Below, piece by piece: positions 50,648 through 58,656 of a stretch of 64,000 nucleotides of DNA (position 1 is the first letter of the stretch; every line of letters starts with the position of its first letter). The stretch lies in the NCBI RefSeq assembly GCF_019097845.1, contig NZ_JAHRGM010000046.1, positions 265,084 to 329,083 of the forward strand, read 5' to 3'. The notes beneath the pieces were generated by a model, which did not search any database, was not told the origin of the DNA, and was given only the letters and a program-made list of their open reading frames with translations. This stretch comes from Sphingobium sp. AS12. GTDB lineage: Bacteria > Pseudomonadota > Alphaproteobacteria > Sphingomonadales > Sphingomonadaceae. The position numbers were made by a program, and so were the translations under genes.

Positions 50648-51985
50648 ATGGACGCATTCGACGTTATCATAGTTGGCGCCGGCTATGCCGGGCTGACCTG
50701 CGCCGTCCGGCTTGCCGGGCGGACTAGGAAGCGTGGGCTCCGCATTGCCCTGGTCGGTAACAGCGCCTTTTTCCTGGAGCGGCTGAGATTGCATGAGGGG
50801 CTGACCGAGCCCGATTTTATTCTGCCGTCACGCTTGCCGAGGCTGATGGACTTTCTGGCCGGACCGAGCTGCGTGTTCGTTCAGGGGGAGGTCCGCGAGA
50901 TCGACCGGGCTGAACGCTGTGTCCGTCTCGACACGCCTGATGGCGCGCGGTTTCTTTCCTACGGCCAACTCGTCATCGCCCTGGGATCGCGCACCAATGC
51001 AGCAGCGCCGGGCGCGGATCGGCACGCCTTTGTCCTGGACGCCGACGGACCCCGCGCGTTGCCGGCGCTCAGGCGGCGTCTGGCTTCGCTCGCCACGCCC
51101 GAATCGCGCATGCCCGAATCGCGGATGATCGTCGTCGGCGGCGGTGCTACGGGGATCGAGGTCGCGGCCGAGCTGGTGCGGGTCGCCGGCGCGCGCGTGA
51201 CGATCATCGAGTCTGGAAGCTTCGCCGGCTTCGCCACGCCCGCCGTGAAGCGGCGCCTCGCCGAAGCGGTGGATCGGGCCGGCATCCTGGTGCGCGAACA
51301 TGCGCGCGTCGAGGTGGTGGAGCCCGATCGCGTCGTGACAAGCGCCGGCGCGGTGCCCTGCGACATCTGCGTTTGGTGCGCGGGATTTGTCGGCCAGCCA
51401 GTCATCCGCGCCGCCGGGTTCGAGACGGATGACGCGGGACGCATCCGCGTCGATCCCTGGTTGCGGGCGCTCGGCGATCCCCATGTCTTCGCCGTCGGCG
51501 ACGCCGGCATTCCCGTCGAACATTGCGGTGCGCCGCCGCGCATGTCGGCCTTCTTCGCGCTGACCACCGGCGCCCATGCCGCGGACACGATCGCGCGCCT
51601 TTATGCCGGCAAGCCCCCAAGGCCCTTCGGCTTCTGGACCTGGGGCCAGGCGATCGCGGTCGGGCGGGAAGCGGTGGGCTATGCCACCATCCCCCATGAC
51701 CGTCAGGTCGGCCCGATCTATCGCAAGCGAACGGCTTTCCGCATCCGGTCGTTCTTCGTCTGGTTGCTGGTGCGCCTGATCGGCCTGCAACGGCGCTTTC
51801 CGGCGTTGCCATTCTGGCTGGGCCGCGGCGCATATCGGCGCGAGGAGGTCCAGCGCCATGCACGCCCCAAATTGACGCCGATCGATGGTACGACGCCCCT
51901 CACGCACGCGATGCCCGAAGGACTTGCAGTCAGATCCGCCGGGAAGACCGCGCGATCAAGAGCCTCACGAAAGGAACCGTCATGA
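50648..51985 (+). CDS. FAD-dependent pyridine nucleotide-disulfide-type oxidoreductase (NDH-2-like)
   Basis: A 445-aa protein. FDVIIVGAGYAGLTCAVRLA binds FAD, MIVVGGGATGIEVAAELVRV binds NAD(P)H, and DPHVFAVGDAG is the second FAD motif. It resembles type II NADH dehydrogenases; a hydrophobic segment (FFVWLLVRLIGLQRRFPALP) near the C-terminus could attach it to the membrane. A short tandem duplication gives PESRM-PESRM before the NAD motif. GGAAGGA precedes the ATG at 50648. Such oxidoreductases are frequent partners and targets of ECF41 sigma factors. Confidence 0.85.
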   Translation: MDAFDVIIVGAGYAGLTCAVRLAGRTRKRGLRIALVGNSAFFLERLRLHEGLTEPDFILPSRLPRLMDFLAGPSCVFVQGEVREIDRAERCVRLDTPDGARFLSYGQLVIALGSRTNAAAPGADRHAFVLDADGPRALPALRRRLASLATPESRMPESRMIVVGGGATGIEVAAELVRVAGARVTIIESGSFAGFATPAVKRRLAEAVDRAGILVREHARVEVVEPDRVVTSAGAVPCDICVWCAGFVGQPVIRAAGFETDDAGRIRVDPWLRALGDPHVFAVGDAGIPVEHCGAPPRMSAFFALTTGAHAADTIARLYAGKPPRPFGFWTWGQAIAVGREAVGYATIPHDRQVGPIYRKRTAFRIRSFFVWLLVRLIGLQRRFPALPFWLGRGAYRREEVQRHARPKLTPIDGTTPLTHAMPEGLAVRSAGKTARSRASRKEPS

Positions 51986-52044
51986 GCATCGGGGAGCAAG
52001 CAGAAGCAAGGATCACGCAAACCTATGAGGCTATGGGACGGTGA
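51982..52044 (+). CDS. Possible 20-codon mini-ORF coupling the oxidoreductase and sigma genes
   Basis: The ATG overlaps the oxidoreductase stop (ATGA) and its own TGA overlaps the GTG start of the sigma gene (GTGA). It encodes a polar 20-residue peptide with no family match. It may be a translational coupler, or the remnant of a deleted gene. No protein product is proven. Confidence 0.35.
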   Translation: MSIGEQAEARITQTYEAMGR

Positions 52045-52904
52045 GCGACGATGTGCTCGGCGGCCTGCGGCCTCGGCTCATCTCGCTCGCCTACCGGATC
52101 ACGGGAAGCCGCACCGACGCCGAGGACATTGTTCACGAGGCGGCGCTCCGATGGCTGAATGCCGATCGGTCAAACGTCCGCTCGCCGGACGCCTTTCTCA
52201 CCACGATCACCACGCGCCTCAGCCTCAATCATCTGCGTGATCGCAAGGCGCGCCGCGAAACCTATCCCGGCGACTGGCTCCCCGAGCCGGTCGATACCGG
52301 CGCCGCCGATCGACGCGAACTGCTCGACGAAATCTCCTTCGGCTTCCTCACCATGCTGGAGCGGCTTACGCCGCTGCAACGTGCGGTCTTCATCCTGCGG
52401 AGCGCGTTCGACTGCGGCTATGGCGAAATCGCCTCGATCGTCGGGCGCGACGAGGCGGTCTGCCGCAAGATCTTCAGCCGCGCGCAAGCGGCGGTGATGC
52501 TCGCGCGGCCCGGCCGGCCTGTCTCCGGGGCCGTTCACAAGGCCCTGCTGGCGGAATTCCTCCAGGCCGTGGGAAGCGGCGATATATCCCGCCTGGCCCT
52601 GCTCCTGGCGGACGACGTAGCGATGCGAGGCGATGGCGGCCCGGGCGCTCCGGCGCTCAAAAGACCGCTTCGCGGCAGGCAGGCGGTCGCCAGGTTCGTC
52701 GTCGCCTCGCGCGCATTGCTCCCCGCGGACGCGGTCTTGTCGCTCGGCGAACTCAACGGCGTGCCGGCGGCGACATTCCAGGTTCAGGGACGCTGCGTCC
52801 TGGCCGTCCTGATCGAATGCACCGCCGAGCGATCGATCGATTGCGTGTTCGCGATATCGAATCCGCACAAGCTCAGGGCGATCGGAGAAGGGCTCGCGGC
52901 ATGA
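52041..52904 (+). CDS. ECF41-type (SigJ-like) sigma factor with C-terminal SnoaL domain
   Basis: A 287-aa protein. Sigma region 2 includes LISLAYRITGSRTDAEDIVHEAAL; region 4 includes LTPLQRAVFILRSAFDCGYGEIA. The C-terminal 110 residues form an NTF2/SnoaL domain, which in ECF41 factors acts as a built-in regulator. Linker GDGGPG and terminal SNPHKL resemble the DGGGK and NPDKL motifs of that group. The start is GTG, overlapping the mini-ORF. Members of this group usually control the adjacent oxidoreductase gene. Confidence 0.85.
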   Translation: MSDDVLGGLRPRLISLAYRITGSRTDAEDIVHEAALRWLNADRSNVRSPDAFLTTITTRLSLNHLRDRKARRETYPGDWLPEPVDTGAADRRELLDEISFGFLTMLERLTPLQRAVFILRSAFDCGYGEIASIVGRDEAVCRKIFSRAQAAVMLARPGRPVSGAVHKALLAEFLQAVGSGDISRLALLLADDVAMRGDGGPGAPALKRPLRGRQAVARFVVASRALLPADAVLSLGELNGVPAATFQVQGRCVLAVLIECTAERSIDCVFAISNPHKLRAIGEGLAA

Positions 52905-53383
52905 CCCAGCCTGTCCGAACCGGCGGCTGTCAATGCGGCTGGATCCGGTTCCGGCTCACCGGCATGCCGGCCGACGCCTCGATCTGCCATTGCCGCATGT
53001 GCCAGAAGGCCTTCGGCGGCTATTTCGCGCCGCTCGTCAATGTCGGCAAGGCCGAACTCGTCTGGACGCGCGGCGCATTGAAATACTTCCAGTCGTCCAA
53101 CCATGTGCGGCGCGGCTTCTGCGGGAATTGCGGCACGCCCATGACCTACGAGGCACCCGACGGTGTTTCTCTTTCTGCGGGCAGCTTCGACGATCCCGCC
53201 TCGCTTCCGCCGATCGTGCAGTACGGCGTCGAAGGCAAGCTCGACTTCGTCGACCGGCTGCACACGCTGCCGCAGAGTCGCACGACAGAAGATTTCGATG
53301 ATGTCTCCTTCCTCAGCGACATCGTCTCCCGTCAGCATCCCGACCATGATACCGCCGCCTGGCCACCGGAGAAAATGCCATGA
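52901..53383 (+). CDS. GFA-family zinc protein (glutathione-dependent formaldehyde-activating fold)
   Basis: A 160-aa protein with the GFA zinc ligands: GGCQCGWIRF near the start, ICHCRMCQKAFGG (CxCxxC), and FCGNCGTPMTYE. Members bind zinc; a role with formaldehyde and glutathione is claimed for some but not general. The ATG overlaps the sigma stop (ATGA) and the stop overlaps the next ATG, so it is part of one operon. Confidence 0.85.
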   Translation: MTQPVRTGGCQCGWIRFRLTGMPADASICHCRMCQKAFGGYFAPLVNVGKAELVWTRGALKYFQSSNHVRRGFCGNCGTPMTYEAPDGVSLSAGSFDDPASLPPIVQYGVEGKLDFVDRLHTLPQSRTTEDFDDVSFLSDIVSRQHPDHDTAAWPPEKMP

Positions 53384-53859
53384 CCGAGATGTCGAATTTC
53401 CCCGAGAAAGCGGGATTTCCGATGCGATCCTTTCTGCTGACCTGCGTGATCGTCAGCATCTGGGTCAACACTTCCGAGATATTCCGCTATTTCGTCTTGG
53501 TCATGCCGATGACACGGGAGACGCTCGCTATGGTGCCCGATGTGGCGCCGATGAACCTGCCCGTCTTCCTGGTCTGGGGGCTATGGGACATGCTGCTCAC
53601 GGTGATGTGCGTGTTGCTCACGTGGCTCTACATGCAAGTGTTCGGCGCGAACTATCGTTCCGCCGCAATCGCCGGCACGCTCGCCTGGCTGTTTTTCTTC
53701 GCGCTGTTCTGGATCGCGATGCTGAACATGAATCTCGCGAAACCCGCCACGGCAGCAGTCGCGTTGCCGCTCGCATGGGTCGAGCTCGTCATCGCGGCTG
53801 TCCTGGCGGTGCGCCTTCTTCCTGTGCCGCCCGAGCGGGGATCGCCGGCAATTGCGTAG
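53380..53859 (+). CDS. Four-helix membrane protein of unknown function
   Basis: A 159-aa protein with four hydrophobic segments (for example SFLLTCVIVSIWVNTSEIFR and LWDMLLTVMCVLLTWLYMQV). I recognise no family. Its start overlaps the GFA gene by 4 bp. It ends the operon headed by the FAD oxidoreductase. Confidence 0.65.
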   Translation: MTEMSNFPEKAGFPMRSFLLTCVIVSIWVNTSEIFRYFVLVMPMTRETLAMVPDVAPMNLPVFLVWGLWDMLLTVMCVLLTWLYMQVFGANYRSAAIAGTLAWLFFFALFWIAMLNMNLAKPATAAVALPLAWVELVIAAVLAVRLLPVPPERGSPAIA

Positions 53860-53887
53860 TCATCAGGCAGAAAGCGGCATTCCCGCC

Positions 53888-54457
53888 TCAAGCGGATTGC
53901 ACTGTCACGAATTGTCGGGCCACGGCGTCGAAAGGTGCAACCGAGCGGAGCGTTCGTGCGAGCGTCCTGGCGCCCTCAAGAGCCGCGACGAGCGCCAGTG
54001 CCCGCGCGCGCGCGGATCGGCGATCCGCCAAAGGGCCGATCGCGGCGGCGGCAATCTCGACCCATTCGTCGAACAAGGACGCGAGGGCGTCGGACATTTC
54101 CGCGTCGCCGGGTGCAAGTTCTTGGGCAAGCACCTGCGCCACGCAGCCCGCCGCCCAGTCGGATGCCTTCATTCCCTCCGCCGTCGTTTTGACAAGCGCG
54201 CGAACGAACCGGTTGGAGTCACCCGCAGCCTTTTCGGCCAGCATCCGAAATCCCGCCGAGGTTTTCGCGCGATACCCCGCGAGCACCTCGGCCGCCAATT
54301 CCCGCTTGCCGCCCGGAAAGTGGAAATAGAACGAGCCTTTGGGCGCGCCGCTTTCCTCGATGATCTGATTGAGGCCGGTGGCGGCATAGCCCTGGACGCG
54401 AAACAACTGCTCCGCCGTCTCAATGGCCCTTTCGCGCGCATCCGTCGTTCTCGCCAC
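53888..54457 (-). CDS. TetR-family transcriptional regulator
   Basis: A 189-aa repressor-type protein. The N-terminal HTH reads RERAIETAEQLFRVQGYAAT, GLNQIIEESGAPKGSFYFHF, the classic TetR recognition pattern. The C-terminal domain is helical (MSDALASLFDEWVEIAAAAI), as in the LmrA/YxaF branch. The start is GTG with GGGAGG 4-9 nt upstream. It is divergent from the tautomerase gene, with a palindrome between them. Confidence 0.85.
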   Translation of the reverse strand: MARTTDARERAIETAEQLFRVQGYAATGLNQIIEESGAPKGSFYFHFPGGKRELAAEVLAGYRAKTSAGFRMLAEKAAGDSNRFVRALVKTTAEGMKASDWAAGCVAQVLAQELAPGDAEMSDALASLFDEWVEIAAAAIGPLADRRSARARALALVAALEGARTLARTLRSVAPFDAVARQFVTVQSA

Positions 54458-54510
54458 AGATCCTCCCTTGCAGTCAAACCGGTCTTGCCATTCTATGGAG
54501 ATCGCCATAC

Positions 54511-54526
54511 TATGGCAAATGCCATA
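54511..54526. promoter_or_regulatory. Palindromic operator between tetR and the tautomerase gene
   Basis: TATGGCA-AA-TGCCATA, perfect 7-bp arms. Further half-sites CCAT and ATGG lie at 54490-54515. It is 16 bp before the tautomerase start and 54 bp before the tetR start, right for TetR control of both. Confidence 0.6.
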
Positions 54527-54541
54527 TTGGAAGGTATTGCC

Positions 54542-54814
54542 GTGCCGGTAACTACCATCCAGGCGCCGGCCGACTTGCTGAACGGCACCCAGGAGGCTGA
54601 GCTTTTCAGAAGGGTGACGGATGTCGTCGTGGAGGCGGAAGCCCTTCCGGCGATCCGCTCCAAAGTCTATGTCGTGGTCGACCACATTCCGCGGTCTGGC
54701 GATGGTTTCGATGGCTGCGTGCTCGATGCGGAAACCGTCGAGTCGATGCTCGCGACAGCGGCCGCTGCCGACAAGGCGCCTTGCTCCGCTAGGCAGGCGT
54801 ATCGCGCTATGTGA
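54542..54814 (+). CDS. Tautomerase-family protein, GTG start
   Basis: A 90-aa protein. Starting at the GTG at 54542 gives MPVTTIQAPADLL, which places Pro right after the initiator, as the 4-oxalocrotonate tautomerase/MIF superfamily needs for catalysis. AELFRRVTDVVVEAEALPAI and KVYVVVDHIP fit the family. GGAAGG is 8 nt upstream. An in-frame ATG at 54512 would bury the Pro and overlaps the operator, so it is rejected. Confidence 0.7.
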   Translation: MPVTTIQAPADLLNGTQEAELFRRVTDVVVEAEALPAIRSKVYVVVDHIPRSGDGFDGCVLDAETVESMLATAAAADKAPCSARQAYRAM

Positions 54815-54867
54815 ATTTACGCTGCGCCCTAACGTGCGCAAGAGTGGGGAAGCTACAAGCCAGGATC

Positions 54868-55245
54868 ATGCGCCTCAACCAAGTCACCGTCGCCGCCACG
54901 GATATTTCCGCCTCCGTCGCCTTCTACAAGTCGCTCGGCCTCAGGCTCATCGTGCTGTCGCCGCACTATGCGCGTTTCGAGGCGCCTGCAGGCGAGAGCA
55001 CGTTTTCGCTGCATCTGGCTGAGGCGGGTCCGGGCGCGCACGCACCGACGGTCTATTTCGAATGTGACGATCTTGACGGCGAAGTCGCGCGGCTCAAGGC
55101 GGCGGGCGTCGTGTTCGACGCCGATCCCGTCGATCAGCGCTGGCTCTGGCGCGAGGCCTATCTGCGCGATCCGGCGGGTAACGTGATCTGCCTCTATCAT
55201 GCGGGCGCCAACCGCTTGCATCCGCCCTGGCGGATCGATGGCTGA
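54868..55245 (+). CDS. VOC-family (glyoxalase/bleomycin-resistance fold) protein
   Basis: A 125-aa protein with the beta-alpha-beta-beta-beta repeats: LNQVTVAATDISASVAFYKS and VYFECDDLDGEVARLKAAGV, ending YLRDPAGNVICLYHAG, where D-P-x-G-N and the metal-type Glu region are usual. Metal ligands cannot be assigned with certainty. It follows the tautomerase gene by 53 bp and precedes an SRPBCC gene. Confidence 0.85.
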   Translation: MRLNQVTVAATDISASVAFYKSLGLRLIVLSPHYARFEAPAGESTFSLHLAEAGPGAHAPTVYFECDDLDGEVARLKAAGVVFDADPVDQRWLWREAYLRDPAGNVICLYHAGANRLHPPWRIDG

Positions 55246-55280
55246 GCGCCTGGGAATTTTCGTTCCACTGGAGAGATTTG

Positions 55281-55718
55281 ATGGAGATTGATCAAGAGGC
55301 GCCAGCGGTCGCCGAGGCGGAAATCGCGATCCGGGCGCCGCTCGAAACTGTCTGGCGCATCCAGACCGACATTGACAGCTGGAGCCAATGGAATCCGAAA
55401 ATCCAGCGCGCAAGGCTGGGAGGTCCATTCGCCGTCGACTCGGTGTTCAAGTGGAAGTCCGGCGGCGCATCTATCGTTTCGACGCTTCGAGAGATAGAGC
55501 CGATGCGCAGGATCGCCTGGACCGGCAAGGCGATGCGCGCGCGCGCGCGCCATATCTGGGACTTCGAGCCACGCGGGGATGTGGTTCTTGTCAGAACCCA
55601 AGAGTCGTTTGACGGCTGGTGGCCCCGGCTGCTTCCGGGCCTGACCCGCAGAATGTTGGATTCCATCCTGCGCGCTTGGCTGCAGAGCCTGAAGCAGCGT
55701 GCCGAGTTCGGCGAATAG
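55281..55718 (+). CDS. SRPBCC-family (polyketide cyclase/START-like) protein
   Basis: A 145-aa protein: IAIRAPLETVWRIQTDIDSW, SQWNPKIQRARL, then GPFAVDSVFKWKSGG and ending LRAWLQSLKQRAEF is the helix-grip fold pattern. It would bind a hydrophobic ligand. No catalytic residues can be named. It shares direction with the tautomerase and VOC genes. Confidence 0.85.
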   Translation: MEIDQEAPAVAEAEIAIRAPLETVWRIQTDIDSWSQWNPKIQRARLGGPFAVDSVFKWKSGGASIVSTLREIEPMRRIAWTGKAMRARARHIWDFEPRGDVVLVRTQESFDGWWPRLLPGLTRRMLDSILRAWLQSLKQRAEFGE

Positions 55719-55752
55719 ACCGCGCTTGACGCCGCTATTGCGCCTCCCGCGT

Positions 55753-56448
55753 TCAAACAGCGAGCGCGCGATCAACCGCGGCTTCGGCATGGAGACGGGT
55801 GGTGTCGAACAGCGGAACCGCGCTGTCTTCGGCGCCGACCAGCAGCATGATCTCGGTGCAGCCCAGGATGATCGCCTCCGCGCCGCGATCGATCAGCCTG
55901 GCGATGATCTCGCGATAGACATCGCGTGAAACCGGCGAGACGACGCCGGCGACAAGCTCCTTGTAGATTATGTTGTGGACCCGCCGGCGATCAGCGTCGT
56001 CGGGCACGAGCACGTCGAGCCCGAAAAGCTCGCGGAGCCGGCTCTTGTAGAAGGGCTGCTCCATCGTGAAGGCCGTGCCCAACAGACCGACGCGCCTGAA
56101 ACCGGCCGCCGCGATTTTCTCCGCGGTCGGATCGGCGATGTGCAGCAAAGGCATCGAGACGGAAGCGGCGACCGCATCGGCCATGCGGTGCATGGTGTTG
56201 GTGCAGATGACGAAGAAGTCCGCGCCGCCCCGTTCAAGCTGCTGCGCCGCCTCGATCATCTGCGCGGTAAGACGTGTCCAGTCGCCTGCGTGCTGGAGCC
56301 TTTCGATCTCGCTGAAATCCACCGAGAGCATCAGGCTTCGGGCCGAATGCGCGCCGCCCAGCCGCCGGCGGACGCCCTCGTTGATGATCCGGTAGTATTG
56401 CGCGGAGCTTTCCCAGCTCATTCCGCCGATCAGGCCGATCGTCCGCAT
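55753..56448 (-). CDS. Aspartate/glutamate racemase family protein
   Basis: A 231-aa cofactor-independent racemase. IGLIGGMSWESSAQYYRIIN at the N-terminus, ICTNTMH (first catalytic Cys) and AIILGCTEIMLLV (second Cys) are the family hallmarks. AAGGA is 8 nt before the ATG at 56448. A cupin gene ends 20 bp upstream and is probably co-transcribed. Confidence 0.9.
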   Translation of the reverse strand: MRTIGLIGGMSWESSAQYYRIINEGVRRRLGGAHSARSLMLSVDFSEIERLQHAGDWTRLTAQMIEAAQQLERGGADFFVICTNTMHRMADAVAASVSMPLLHIADPTAEKIAAAGFRRVGLLGTAFTMEQPFYKSRLRELFGLDVLVPDDADRRRVHNIIYKELVAGVVSPVSRDVYREIIARLIDRGAEAIILGCTEIMLLVGAEDSAVPLFDTTRLHAEAAVDRALAV

Positions 56449-56467
56449 CCCGTGGTCCTTCCTGCGA

Positions 56468-56800
56468 TCAATCGACAATGAACAGCCTGGCACCGGTCCG
56501 GGTCGCGCTGCGGTGCGCGGCGTCACCGAAGTCGGAAACGCGGTAGCTCATGCCGGCGGTGAGGCGAAACGAACGTCCATCCTGGAGATCGGTGTCGAGT
56601 TCCCCTTCCAGCACCAGGAGAATATGGCCCTTGTCGCACCAGTGATCGGCCAGATAGCCGGGTGAATACTCTACCATGCGGACCCGGACGCCATCGATAT
56701 CCTGCGTGCGCCACAAGGCATGGCCGGTTTCGCCCGCATGCCCGGTGGCGGGGAGTTGCGACCAGTCGGTGATCGTGAAGGGCAGATCAGGCAATTTCAT
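56468..56800 (-). CDS. Small cupin protein (DHCW-motif type)
   Basis: A 110-aa single-domain cupin: VEYSPGYLADHWCDKGHILL with D-H-W-C close to the metal-binding His region, followed by VLEGELDTDLQDGRSFRLTAGMSY. DHCW cupins are small bacterial proteins of unclear function. It is the first gene of a two-gene leftward unit with the racemase. Confidence 0.75.
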   Translation of the reverse strand: MKLPDLPFTITDWSQLPATGHAGETGHALWRTQDIDGVRVRMVEYSPGYLADHWCDKGHILLVLEGELDTDLQDGRSFRLTAGMSYRVSDFGDAAHRSATRTGARLFIVD

Positions 56801-56847
56801 GAGTGATCCTTTCGCGTGTCAGCGTCGCGTGGCGTCCAAGTCTCGCT

Positions 56848-57308
56848 TCAGCGAGAGTGGGCTTCCGCATTCCAGAAAACCATGTCGCCATATTCCCAAT
56901 CCCAAGGCGCGCCGGTCTCGTCAAGGATGAAGCGGACGATGGCCGGGAAGGCGCGCTCTGCGCGCACGTCGTTGGCGAGGATGACGACGCAGCGGCGACC
57001 GCGTTCCACGCATTCAATGGTATTGCCCGTCGCATCATGGCGGCCCTTGAACAGCCTGGCCCCTGCGGCCCCGAAAAAGCGATGACGCCCAGGCCGGCAG
57101 CGAGGTCGGGGCGCTGCTTTTCAGGCGGGAGCTGAAGCTGCGGCCAGAGAGTCGGAAATTGCCGACGGGACGTGATATGCAGTTGGGGACGCACCATCTC
57201 CGCGCGCGACGCAGCCGAGAGACCGTCACCACGCGCGAGGGCGGCGGCGAAGCGGGCGAAGTCGGCGATTGTAGCGTTCATGGAGGCCGAACGCTTCAGC
57301 CTAAATCC
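56848..57308 (-). pseudogene. Serine hydrolase (beta-lactamase family), C-terminal remnant with frameshift
   Basis: From about 57308 the frame reads SMNATIADFARFAAALARGD, MVRPQLHI and LGVIAFSGPQ. Near 57080 homology moves to another frame: LFKGRHDATGNTIECVERGR and CVVILANDVRAERAFPAIVR, ending at the stop 56850-56848. These are the C-terminal blocks of penicillin-binding-like serine hydrolases. The catalytic SxxK half is absent and stops lie just upstream, so the gene is dead. Confidence 0.7.
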
Positions 57309-57627
57309 GCACTATCAAATGCCGGGCCCAAACATCGATGCCGATGCCCCCGGATTCACCCCCCTCACGCGACTGAACGGAATGTTCCAGCCGCATCATG
57401 ACCGAATACCCCTGTCTCGCAACATACCTTTTGGACGGGAAGAACAATGCCGTAGTAAATGGAATCATAGGAGATTTGCGCAATTCCCCGCTTGGACACG
57501 GCTGGGAAAAACCAGATCGGAGGTATCGCTACCCTCAGAACCTACACCATCAGCCGGAGGCATAGGGGTTCGCTTGCATTGCCTGGGACCGCATATTGGC
57601 GGCAGTGTATGTCATGGAGAAACGAGC
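57309..57627. other. Intergenic upstream of the nitrilase gene
   Basis: About 320 bp with no gene recognised. It should contain the promoter of the aldoxime-nitrile operon; no clear operator palindrome was noticed. Confidence 0.4.
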
Positions 57628-58656
57628 ATGATCAAAGCGGCGGCGGTTCAAGCGATCCCGGCTTTCCTGGACAAGGAGCGTGGCGTTGAGCTGACTATAG
57701 AGTGGATGGAAAAAGCGGCCGCGCAGGGCGTGGAACTGCTCGCTTTTCCTGAGCTCTGGATACCAGGTTATCCGTTCTGGATCTGGCTTGGCGGCCCGTT
57801 CGCCAACGTCTCCATGGTCCCGCGATACACGTCGCAGGCGCTCGCATCCGATGGACCGGAGCTTGCTGCCATTGCGGTGGCCGCCCGCCGACTCGGCCTC
57901 GCCGTCGTTCTTGGCTTTGCCGAAATGGCTGGCGCGAGCCTCTATATGGCGCAGGTGCTCATCGGGCCGGATGGCAGTCTTGTCACGCGCCGCAAGCTGA
58001 AGCCGACCAGCGCCGAGCGAACGCTGTTCGGCGACGGCGACGGCAGCGATCTGCTGGTCCGTACGTTCGGAGACGTGCGCGTGGGCGCGCTCAATTGCTG
58101 GGAGCACATCCAGCCGCTGTTCAAGCAGGCGCTCTATTCGATGGGCGAGCAAATCCACGTCGCCTCCTGGCCCAGCTTCTGCCTGTTCCCGGGCGTCGCC
58201 CACGCCATGGGAGCCGAGGCCACGACCGCGATCAACACGGTCTACGCGCTCGAAGGACAATGTTATGTGGTCGCCTCCAGCTTCGTGATGACCGAAGCCA
58301 TACGCGAAACCGGCTCCCTCGATCCAGCCATGCGCGACGCGGTCGTGCCCGGTGGAGGAGCTTCGGCCATCTTTGCTCCGGATGGGCAGCGGCTGACCGC
58401 ACCCATTGCGCCGGACGCGGAAGGCCTCGTGATCGCCGACTGCGATCCGGTCGCGATCACCATCGCCAAGAGCGTGGCGGACCCGTCCGGCCATTATGGA
58501 CGTCCCGATGTGGTCAGCATGACCCTGGACCCTACGCCGCGGGCGATACTGAAGATCGAGGGACGCAGCCAGTCGCGTGTCTATGGAAGCGCAACAGATG
58601 TCTCCGCTTCTGCGGCCGAGCTTGAAGAATTCGGGAACGAAGGCCACCGATCATGA
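57628..58656 (+). CDS. Nitrilase
   Basis: Nitrilases hydrolyse a nitrile to the carboxylic acid and ammonia. The 342-aa protein has the full triad: Glu42 in LLAFPELWIPGYP, Lys123 in RRKLKPTSAERTLFGDG, and Cys157 in ALNCWEHIQPLFK. The GDGDGSDL stretch and the CWEH context are typical of true nitrilases, not amidases. The ATG at 57628 begins the conserved N-terminus. It overlaps the NmrA-like gene by 4 bp and lies two genes before an aldoxime dehydratase, so its nitrile is probably made in the same pathway. Confidence 0.93.
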   Translation: MIKAAAVQAIPAFLDKERGVELTIEWMEKAAAQGVELLAFPELWIPGYPFWIWLGGPFANVSMVPRYTSQALASDGPELAAIAVAARRLGLAVVLGFAEMAGASLYMAQVLIGPDGSLVTRRKLKPTSAERTLFGDGDGSDLLVRTFGDVRVGALNCWEHIQPLFKQALYSMGEQIHVASWPSFCLFPGVAHAMGAEATTAINTVYALEGQCYVVASSFVMTEAIRETGSLDPAMRDAVVPGGGASAIFAPDGQRLTAPIAPDAEGLVIADCDPVAITIAKSVADPSGHYGRPDVVSMTLDPTPRAILKIEGRSQSRVYGSATDVSASAAELEEFGNEGHRS

